The notes below the pieces were generated by a model that was given only the letters and a program-made list of their open reading frames with translations, searched no databases and had not been told where the DNA came from. DNA of 64,000 bases from an uncultured Bacteroides sp. Its GTDB lineage: Bacteria > Bacteroidota > Bacteroidia > Bacteroidales > Bacteroidaceae. A program made the position numbers and the translations under genes. Numbering within the stretch: the stretch's first letter is position 1; each line of letters opens with the position of its first letter. Of this stretch, positions 35,171 through 41,768 are shown one piece after another. The stretch covers positions 62,001 through 126,000 of the forward strand of contig NZ_CAUFUE010000010.1 in the NCBI RefSeq assembly GCF_959029255.1, given 5' to 3'.

Positions 35171-35243
35171 GAATCGCTAGCTCAGCAGGTAGAGCACAAC
35201 ACTTTTAATGTTGGGGTCTTGGGTTCGAGCCCCAAGCGGTTCA
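35171..35243 (+). tRNA. tRNA-Lys(TTT)
   Basis: 73 nt. The acceptor stem GAATCGC/GCGGTTC, D stem GCTC/GAGC, anticodon stem CAACA/TGTTG with loop CTTTTAA (anticodon TTT), and T arm TTGGG-TTCGAGC-CCCAA all pair. ACA follows, so the CCA is not fully encoded. Confidence 0.97.
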
Positions 35244-35281
35244 CATAAGAACAAAGCCAAACGGCGATAAAAAAAAGAGAT

Positions 35282-35318
35282 AAGTCCTACAATATTAACG
35301 TATTGTGGGACTTTTTTT
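35282..35318 (+). terminator. Terminator of tRNA-Lys
   Basis: AAGTCCTACAATA pairs with TATTGTGGGACTT and a T-run follows, 40 bp after the tRNA. Confidence 0.85.
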
Positions 35319-35354
35319 ATGTTTCATGTCTTTCACTTGTCCAAGCACAAACAT

Positions 35355-35390
35355 AAAAAAGTCCCGTAAAACCTTGATTTTACGGGACTT
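35355..35390 (-). terminator. Terminator of tRNA-Ser
   Basis: A perfect AAGTCCCGTAAAA/TTTTACGGGACTT stem followed on the minus strand by a U-run, about 37 bp downstream of the tRNA-Ser 3' end. Confidence 0.85.
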
Positions 35391-35426
35391 GTCTTTACTT
35401 TTCCGTCATTTGTCTTTGACGTTTCG

Positions 35427-35511
35427 CGGAGAGACAGGGATTCGAACCCCGGGTGCCTCGCAGCACAACGGTTTTCAAGACCGCCGCAATCGACCACTCT
35501 GCCACCTCTCC
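35427..35511 (-). tRNA. tRNA-Ser(TGA)
   Basis: 85 nt with the long variable arm of class II tRNAs. Acceptor GGAGAGG/TCTCTCC, anticodon loop with TGA (TCTTGAAAA), T arm with GGTTCGAATCC. Discriminator G, as in tRNA-Ser. Confidence 0.96.
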
Positions 35512-35652
35512 AAAACTTCCTTTTCAAGAAGGCTTTCCGTTGAAAGCGGTGCAAAGGTAGTACTTCTTTTTTAATTCACAAATAATTTGGAATAAAATAT
35601 TTTGGAAACACGCCAGGAAGTAGATTTATAGAGTAATAGCTATTAATTAACT

Positions 35653-36034
35653 TTACTCGGTTGGTCCCGGATAAACTGCCGAGAGACGTTGGATGGTCTG
35701 TTCCAAAGAGGCATCTTTCAATATGACTTTCTTTTGCTTATCAAGAAGATACATGGTTGGTGTGGCACGGATTTCGTATAGCGTCTTGCTACGGATGTCG
35801 CCTTGCTTGTTCCATCCTACTATCCAGCCATGTGGCATCTGCGAGGACTTCAACAGCCACTCGTATTCATCCTCGTCGGGATAGACGGCAAGGACACGCA
35901 AGACGCCCTTTTCCTGCATTTCTTGAAATGCAGGGATTTCCGAAAGGATTTGCTCGAATTTATGACAGTTGGTGCAGTCGGGGTCGTAAAAGAAAAGTAG
36001 GGTGTAGTCGGCTTTTACTCCACTCATCCTTGCC
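35653..36034 (-). pseudogene. DUF5106/thioredoxin-like protein, C-terminal fragment cut by the prophage
   Basis: About 125 host residues of a thioredoxin-fold C-terminal domain: VKADYTLLFFYDPDCTNCHK with the CxxC pair, then the cis-proline loop RATPTMYLLD. In Bacteroides this fold normally follows an N-terminal DUF5106 domain and a signal peptide, both absent here. The open frame continues to 36108, but from about 36035 leftward on the minus strand it reads phage-end DNA. The N-terminal half should therefore lie at the other end of the prophage. Confidence 0.7.
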
Positions 36035-36180
36035 TGTTTGTAAAAACCGCAAAACGTCCTGTGATACTTTTTCAAATCACTTTGTGAGTGTTTTGCAACC
36101 GTTAACACAAAACGAAATGCGATTTTTTATTTAATTTCCGGTGCCATTTAAACACCTCTCAAATGGTGCTTAAAAGTTCC
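36035..36180. mobile_element. Left terminus of Mu-like prophage (predicted)
   Basis: The host frame appears to break at ...TTGCC|TGTTTGTAAAAACCGC. The phage side starts with TG, as Mu-type ends do, and contains two related, oppositely oriented GCAAAAC motifs (in ACCGCAAAACGTC and GTTTTGCAACCG), which could be transposase-binding sites. The prophage runs from here to beyond base 64000. A flanking target duplication (TTGCC or similar) is predicted at the far end. Confidence 0.55.
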
Positions 36181-36232
36181 TCAAATCATTCGGAATAATT
36201 ATCTTTGTGTAAATCTTGGGGAACAAATGCCG

Positions 36233-37026
36233 CTAAAATAATGATGCTTGTATTCCATGAGGGGCATCGTAATTGCAGACCATCCATTCCTCTTGCTTGC
36301 GCCGGTTCGTCTTTGATGCACTGATTGTACGTTCTATGCGATGGATATGCCAATCGTTTTTTATTGCATACTGTTCAATCATATCCAGTGGGAACATGGT
36401 TAACATGAATTTACCTTTGACTGTCCCCAGAAGGTTCAGCAGGTCTTCCATGTTCCGCTTTCATAATGTCCGCAATCACTGTTGAAGTAAGGCGGGTCTA
36501 CGAAGTGGAAAGTGGTAAGACTATCATAACAGGCAATAACATCCAGCGCATCCCGGTTCTCAATTGTTACGTTTTCCAAACGCCGACATAGTTGTTCGGT
36601 AAATTCATCTTTTGCATTAATCAGCTTCTTAGGCATCCCACCACTAAAATCATACCCGAACGAACCATCCAGCATGGAGGCAAAGGACATTTTCGATAAA
36701 GCCCACACTGCCCATGCCCGCTGTGCAGGAGTAAAAAACTGGTGGTAATTTAATATATGAACGGCATGAACGTGCATGTCCCGACTATGCAGTGTCTTCT
36801 CGATTTCTACCTTCAACTCAGGATAATAAACCTTCGCCATCCAATAGAAATTACACAAGTCACCATTTAAATCGTTAATGATTTCGGCTTCTACCGGACG
36901 TTTCGCAAACAATACGGCAGCACCGCCACAAAAGGCCTCCGTGTACAATTTATGAGCAGGAATAAGTGGAAGAATATGCTTCAGCATTGTTTGCTTTCCA
37001 CCATAATAAGTTATAGGTGTCTTCAT
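36233..37026 (-). pseudogene. DNA adenine methyltransferase (Dam/D12 class), frameshifted
   Basis: The upstream part (36436-37026) has the D12-class features YYGGKQTMLKHILPLI, TEAFCGGAAVLFAKRP (AdoMet motif) and VDPPYF (catalytic DPPY). It stops after YESGTWKTC. The C-terminal continuation (MEDLLNLLGTVKGKFMLTMF ... MVCNYDAPHGIQASLF) is in another frame, overlapping at 36436-36451. One extra base near 36452 would restore GNMEDLL and a protein of about 265 residues, the usual length. It follows the thymidylate-synthase-like gene by 12 bp, so both form a phage DNA-modification module. Confidence 0.75.
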
Positions 37027-37038
37027 GATTATTATATA

Positions 37039-37679
37039 TTACACATTCAATTCAAATTTTACTTCTTCATCCCCATTTATCAGGTCCCGCGTCTTTCCAA
37101 TATTGTTTTCGTAGATATGTACATTTGCGAGATTGAGGCAGATAGACTTCAAGGGCATGTCTATCTGCCTTGCCATAAGATATAAATGATAGATGTCAGC
37201 CGGCAGGCCAAGGTTGGCGTCAGAACTCCGTTGGTAGGCGGACAAAACCAGTTCCCCGTCATCTATTTGGAACTGTACCAGGCTCAAACAAGGAGCCTGG
37301 TTACTTTCGACACCGGTAGCACCTAAATACAGGACATAGTTTTTACTATTTCTTTTTTCCTTGTTTATCTTAGTAACAAGCGGGGGCAGTTTCTCGAAAT
37401 ACGTCGGATAACTGTTCACAAGAATGGAACCGCAATAGTCCCACCAGTGAATGCCCGCCTCTTGGTATCTCTCCACACAGCGTTCCCCTTGCATGAATAA
37501 CTGCAACTCATTCTTAAGTTTTTTTACGGGCAATGCTGTGGCACTCAAAGATGTCGAGCAGGTCGGCAGGGGTTAATAGCAGTTGCTCGTTCAATAGGTA
37601 TTTGATACTTCCTTTTTTATTGTCCTGCACCTTGCCTGAATCAAGTATTCTTTTTAAAATTGCATAGTATTTGTTCATA
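37039..37679 (-). pseudogene. Thymidylate synthase / dCMP hydroxymethylase-like protein, frameshifted at A7
   Basis: Starts at ATG 37679 after an AGGAG site. The frame MNKYYAILKRILDSGKVQ ... IFECHSIARKKT ends at a run of seven As (37520-37526); removing one A joins it to KLKNELQLFMQGERCVERYQ and the rest to 37039, 213 residues. ThyA landmarks: APCLSLVQFQ (nucleophile Cys), YQRSSDANLGLPADI, VHIYENNI. The position that is Asn in dUMP-specific enzymes (GLPFNI) is Asp here (GLPADI), as known for dCMP-specific members. It precedes dam on the same strand. Confidence 0.7.
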
Positions 37680-37716
37680 ACTCCTCTTTTGAATATACAT
37701 TAATACATATTTTGAT

Positions 37717-37724
37717 TATCTTTG
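37717..37724 (+). promoter_or_regulatory. -7 box of the prophage structured RNA
   Basis: TATCTTTG fits TAnnTTTG and predicts a start at about 37729-37731, exactly at the first base of the outer stem. It faces away from the divergent thymidylate-synthase-like gene. Confidence 0.6.
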
Positions 37725-37728
37725 TGAT

Positions 37729-37960
37729 GCCAATCACATATTAAAAAAACGATGAGTCGCGACAAGGGTTTTGCCCCCGGTCGTGCGGCTCATCGCATTT
37801 TTGTTAGTATGTGATTGGCGTCTTTACTAACAGGCCGGGGGCTTTTTCATTCCCCCTATATTTTATAGCTTGCACATTTTTCGATATATTTGAGGCAGTA
37901 AATGCCTTTTTTATTTTGTCGTTTTCCCGTCTTGCTCGCGATGAGCAAGACGGGATTTTT
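37729..37960 (+). ncRNA. Structured RNA, prophage copy (pseudoknot plus 3' terminator domain)
   Basis: Outer perfect 12-bp stem GCCAATCACATA (37729-37740) with TATGTGATTGGC (37808-37819); inner stem from GATGAGTCGCGAC (37751-37763) with GTCGTGCGGCTCATC (37780-37794); the loop GCCCCCGG (37773-37780) is complementary to CCGGGGGC (37835-37842), a pseudoknot or switch; GTTAGTA (37803) with TACTAAC (37825) is an alternative stem. Then CTTTTTC, an AGGCA/TGCCT hairpin (37893-37907), ATTTTGTCGTT and a perfect 12-bp hairpin (37926-37954) with a U-tract. The 3' 100 nt closely match the minus strand at 21872-21985. Confidence 0.78.
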
Positions 37961-37972
37961 ATACTTATTTAT

Positions 37973-39766
37973 CTAATCATTCATTGTTATCTTATTTATA
38001 TTTGAAGAGAGTGTCACCTCATACGTACCGCTATTTTCTGTAACCGAAACAGTACCGTTTCCATTACTGGCTATGGAGATATAAATATCAGGGATGCTAT
38101 AGCTCACACCGTTGACGATGAATTTGACCGAACTGTCTGTCCGGGACAACCTCACAGGTTCATCCACGCCGACACGGATAGATTGCCCCGGAGCAAGGGA
38201 ACTGCCGTTCACTTTTATTTTCCCGTCCACGCTCCCTGAACTGACTGTAAGATTATTCATGTTTCCGGCTACATTATTAGTACTGGTATAATACGTATCA
38301 GTCAATTTATTGTGTACAAAAGCAAATACGGAATTGCTCATCGGAGAAATCACCATGACAAAAACGACCTTACATTCCGTCGTATCGGAAAGAATGGAGG
38401 TCTGTGAACGATAAATAGCCGTGGCCTCTCCCGCATCTTCCTTGATATACAATTCGCCATACGCAGCAAGCCAATCATACAGCGCATCAAATCCACCGTA
38501 CTTATCCAACTCCTGCTTCACCCTGTCACTTTTATGGACGGTCCCTAAAAAAGCACTATCAAAAACAATCCTGCTATTCAATTCCGCCAATTTCCGGTTC
38601 AAAGTGGAAGTATGCACATAACCGTCATAAGGAATACCGACTGGTGCGGAAAGCGGATATCCGCCGTTGACATTATCCTTGTCCGCTACCCATCTGGTAC
38701 CGCCACTATTTAGGAGGTCAAGAAATGCCGGCGATTTCATTTCTGCCGTGGTTTTCGGTTGGAAAATAATATCCCCACTGCTTGAAAAAGCAGATGAAAC
38801 ATCCGAGTTATAGTACATAGTCACAGGCGATCCCATATCTGAAAGCATGACATGGAAGCCGGTAGCAGGGTCTTCCTTAAGGTCTTCAGACGGAGAACAT
38901 TCGTAAGCGGCAACAGTAGTCTCTTCGACCCCAATATACAGTGGAGCATAATTGACGATTAATGCCCTGGAGGAAGTATCGACTTCGGAAATAAAGCTGT
39001 TACGCCCATACCATATACCGTCACACTTCAAGCCAAAAAGGCTTTCTAACATAGCCATGCCGATATATATGAGGGTAAACGGACTTGTACCGCCATCATC
39101 CATTGTCCCCTTAATAGTGGTTGTTGAAACACAGGAACAATTCAGGGCAAAGGAATACATGGGAACATATCTGCCTAATATGGGAGATACCGCCAAAGTT
39201 CCGTCATCCGGATTCCCTCCGGTGATATCGTATGTAAACTGAGCATTACGGATATGGACATCATGTACATAGCTATACATCAACGCATCGAATACAGATG
39301 CAGAATTGTCAGATACAAAGTTCGAGATGAAGCATCCCTGCCCGTTAATGTCAGCGAAGGCCAATACTTGCTTTATCGCAGTTTCACCATCTACTATTTT
39401 CTCGCCTGAGAATGAAACGTTGTGTCCTGCAAAATCAAGGTTTTTATCTATACGGATATACGACGCCCATTCCGTAGCGGTAGCCGGATCAATATTTCCT
39501 GCATCAATGGCATTGAATGTACCGATATGAAGGTTGAAATAAACAAAGTCCGCACAACTATTTATCAGATATGGATCATCCTTGCCGCCTGTACCCGCCA
39601 GGCTTGTTGACACCGTTACCCCATCCCACACATCCGTTTCCATCGGCGAAACGATTATAGTATCATCATGGGTATGGCTGGTCACATTACCGGTTTGGAT
39701 CATTTCTCCCTGCGCCATCCGGTCAAGTAACGCTTCTATTTCTATTCCATTATATTTGCTGTTCAT
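37973..39766 (-). CDS. Phage tail fibre / host-recognition protein (putative)
   Basis: 597 residues. N-terminal short helical attachment part (MNSKYNGIEIEALLDRMAQG), then a long region with beta-helix character (VHIRNAQFTYDITGG, FISNFVSDNSASVFDALMYS) and a C-terminal Ser/Asn/Gly-rich beta section ending in EVTLSSNINKITMND. It is the last gene of the tail operon, the usual place for fibres, and its ATG overlaps the end of the preceding small gene. No catalytic domain is recognised. Its 3' end faces the structured RNA, 13 bp away. Confidence 0.65.
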   Translation of the reverse strand: MNSKYNGIEIEALLDRMAQGEMIQTGNVTSHTHDDTIIVSPMETDVWDGVTVSTSLAGTGGKDDPYLINSCADFVYFNLHIGTFNAIDAGNIDPATATEWASYIRIDKNLDFAGHNVSFSGEKIVDGETAIKQVLAFADINGQGCFISNFVSDNSASVFDALMYSYVHDVHIRNAQFTYDITGGNPDDGTLAVSPILGRYVPMYSFALNCSCVSTTTIKGTMDDGGTSPFTLIYIGMAMLESLFGLKCDGIWYGRNSFISEVDTSSRALIVNYAPLYIGVEETTVAAYECSPSEDLKEDPATGFHVMLSDMGSPVTMYYNSDVSSAFSSSGDIIFQPKTTAEMKSPAFLDLLNSGGTRWVADKDNVNGGYPLSAPVGIPYDGYVHTSTLNRKLAELNSRIVFDSAFLGTVHKSDRVKQELDKYGGFDALYDWLAAYGELYIKEDAGEATAIYRSQTSILSDTTECKVVFVMVISPMSNSVFAFVHNKLTDTYYTSTNNVAGNMNNLTVSSGSVDGKIKVNGSSLAPGQSIRVGVDEPVRLSRTDSSVKFIVNGVSYSIPDIYISIASNGNGTVSVTENSGTYEVTLSSNINKITMND

Positions 39767-40001
39767 TTTTCAAGACATTAAAAGTTTCACCATCCGAAAG
39801 TATAAAATTGCCGTCGGCCGCATTGAACACCTCGCGCAAACCCGATTGCCTGACGGTCATGGATACAGAAGCATTACCGCATACGGCATGGACGGTCTTT
39901 TCACGGTCTATGCCCTCATTGACGGACAGGGTACTTATCATTATCCCCGTAGTACCCGCCTGCCCGTTTTGCGGTTCCAGTTTTAGCCAGTCAAGTATCA
40001 T
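39750..40001 (-). CDS. Small BACON-like phage tail-tip protein
   Basis: 83 residues from ATG 40001, which overlaps the preceding stop in an ATGA. The sequence (DWLKLEPQNGQAGTTGIMIS, then HAVCGNASVSMTVRQSG) has the beta-sandwich pattern W-x-x-x-P...G...I...V.QSG of BACON domains, which are carbohydrate-binding or adhesive modules in Bacteroidetes. It probably decorates the tail tip. Overlap with both neighbours suggests strict co-translation. Confidence 0.6.
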   Translation of the reverse strand: MILDWLKLEPQNGQAGTTGIMISTLSVNEGIDREKTVHAVCGNASVSMTVRQSGLREVFNAADGNFILSDGETFNVLKNEQQI

Positions 40002-40927
40002 ACGACTTCCTCGATATACCATTCGGCATTCGCCGTAAGGTTGTTGTTCTTGATTTCATTCAGTTCGTTATTAGCGAATGCAACCGTATCATTTTCCCAT
40101 GAGACCGCATAGCCATCACCTTCCGATTGCGATATTAAGAGAGTGCCGATAACAGAATTACTAACCTGGTTCTTAAAAACAAGGCTCAAATTTCGTCCCG
40201 AACCGCCCACTTTCTGCGAGGTGGCCGTGATTTTGATTTCAGTGGTTCCGGCATTGCCCGCCAGTTTATCCAGGGAAATCCAAGACGTATCGGAGCCACC
40301 TTGTTTGGTGACATTAAATCCGATATTACTCTCAATGCTGATGGCTTTCACCCCACCCGCCTTGTCGAAAGCTTCCAATGTGCCGGGAGTGACAACAAAG
40401 TTCACATCGGCATCGGAAGAGGATTGTCTCACCGTAAATGTTCCGGCAATCTTCCACTCCGTACCATTCCAGATTTCAATCGTGACCGGGTACTCAACCG
40501 TGGCGGCCGTCGAGTTGACCGCAAACTCAACCAGAATAGCCACCGCCGCCTGGTTTTGCAAGCCGAAACCTTCAGAGAAAGTGCCCTCGTTTGAATTTAC
40601 CGTGTAACCGGTATTCGGCTTAAGGGTAATTATCTTATCCTCAGCCGTACTTACGCGGAACTTCTCCGCATTACTGATACCGTTAATAGTTGCCTGTACT
40701 ATATTATAGGCGATTTCCGACATGTCCGTGTCAAGCGCCAGGAAAGAAGGTTTCCCTTCAATCTCATACGTTGCCACCGCATTGGCGGTACCGGCACTGG
40801 CACGCAACTGTTTCATATACTTCCCGCGTCCGGTGTGTTGTTCCACATACTTCACGCCGATGATTTGTACTCCGGCCTGCCCGCTCTGCTGGGCGGCCTC
40901 AAATTTCCCGAATTTCAATGTTGCCAT
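39998..40927 (-). CDS. Tail protein with BACON domain
   Basis: 309 residues. N-terminal half (MATLKFGKFEAAQQSGQAG ...) unrecognised, with a T/A-rich linker; residues about 185-265 form a BACON domain (IESNIGFNVTKQGG, SWISLDKLAGNAGTTEIKIT, LSLVFKNQVSNSVIGTLLIS, QSEGD). BACON modules are known from glycan-degrading proteins and Bacteroides phage tails and may bind capsule or mucin. Third-last gene of the tail operon; its stop overlaps the next start. Confidence 0.7.
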   Translation of the reverse strand: MATLKFGKFEAAQQSGQAGVQIIGVKYVEQHTGRGKYMKQLRASAGTANAVATYEIEGKPSFLALDTDMSEIAYNIVQATINGISNAEKFRVSTAEDKIITLKPNTGYTVNSNEGTFSEGFGLQNQAAVAILVEFAVNSTAATVEYPVTIEIWNGTEWKIAGTFTVRQSSSDADVNFVVTPGTLEAFDKAGGVKAISIESNIGFNVTKQGGSDTSWISLDKLAGNAGTTEIKITATSQKVGGSGRNLSLVFKNQVSNSVIGTLLISQSEGDGYAVSWENDTVAFANNELNEIKNNNLTANAEWYIEEVV

Positions 40928-40939
40928 AACTGTTTATTT

Positions 40940-41194
40940 TTAAAGTAATTCTTCCAACTCCACCAATTCCCATTTTTTATTTGTTTGCACGCGCATCGGA
41001 TATTCCTTCCCGATTTCATCGTTCGGCCATTTCAGGATATCAGGGGATACAAGGATATAGTCACCGTTCACCCGCGCCCACACAAGTTTGAATGTCCCGT
41101 CCCTGAATGCCCTGTATATGCCTTTGGCAAGTTTCATTCTGCCGTCATAATAAGCAAGGGAAACCAGTTTCCCCAGTTTGTCGTCATATATCAT
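40940..41194 (-). CDS. Small phage tail-region protein, 84 aa
   Basis: 84 residues (MIYDDKLGKLVSLAYYDGRM ... KKWELVELEELL), beta-rich, no recognised family. It lies between two tail-tip genes (12 bp to one, 18 bp to the other) on the same strand and shares their composition, so it is probably a minor tail component. Confidence 0.6.
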   Translation of the reverse strand: MIYDDKLGKLVSLAYYDGRMKLAKGIYRAFRDGTFKLVWARVNGDYILVSPDILKWPNDEIGKEYPMRVQTNKKWELVELEELL

Positions 41195-41212
41195 TTGGAC
41201 GTCCTTTAATGA

Positions 41213-41746
41213 TTATTCAAATACCGCGTAAAATTCACCGGGAATCCCCGTAGCGGGCAGCTCATCAACAACGTTGATCCTGCTTCCCCTGTCAGCAATG
41301 ACTTCCGTATCCGTATCACCGATAAACCAGTGCCCGTTAGCTCCGATATGCGGAGTTATGCCGTCGTGACCGATACCGCCGAACATCATTGATCTGATTT
41401 GAGCAACCTTTATCTTTACCCGGGAATCGCACGGGCAGGTATCGACCTTGGCGGGGTTGTCCGTAAACATGATGACATTCTTTTCCAGCGCACGGCTCCA
41501 GTTCTTACCCTCGTTCTTACTCCAGACGGCTTCTATGGAAAGATATCCGCATTGTTGGCGATTGCCGGGAATGAAAACATGAATCACGTTGTCCGTAACT
41601 GAACAGTCAGCCTTTTCCTTACCGAATGCAGTCTCCAAATATACGGCAAGAGATGCCGGCGTAAAGTCCTCATTCACTTCCGTGCCATCCGCACAACGTG
41701 TAATTGTCCAGACGATTTCTACATCATTTCCTCTCAGTAATATCAT
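41213..41746 (-). CDS. Phage tail-tip/baseplate protein, 177 aa
   Basis: 177 residues. The N-terminal beta domain (MILLRGNDVEIVWTITRCAD ... IEAVWSKNEGKNWSRA) resembles the N-terminal part of baseplate-upper-protein-like modules, followed by a linker with NGHWFIGDTDTEV, common in phage tail tips that carry collagen-like or fibre segments. The C-terminus ends in PATGIPGEFYAVFE. It follows the large tail protein by 22 bp. Function inferred from position. Confidence 0.55.
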   Translation of the reverse strand: MILLRGNDVEIVWTITRCADGTEVNEDFTPASLAVYLETAFGKEKADCSVTDNVIHVFIPGNRQQCGYLSIEAVWSKNEGKNWSRALEKNVIMFTDNPAKVDTCPCDSRVKIKVAQIRSMMFGGIGHDGITPHIGANGHWFIGDTDTEVIADRGSRINVVDELPATGIPGEFYAVFE

Positions 41747-41768
41747 ACCGCTTCCTCCTTTATTTTAT

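Noticed and set aside
35171..35511. tRNA genes as the prophage attachment site
   Set aside because: Both tRNAs are intact with their own terminators, and the phage boundary lies about 500 bp away inside a protein gene, as expected of transpositional insertion.
37729..37960. A small protein (MPFLFCRFPVLLAMSK...) in the structured RNA region
   Set aside because: The other copy has a stop four codons in, whereas base pairing is conserved; an RNA explains the locus better.
37729..37960. Retron-type msr/msd RNA
   Set aside because: No reverse transcriptase is adjacent to either copy, and the 3' part ends in a terminator instead of an inverted a1/a2 repeat.
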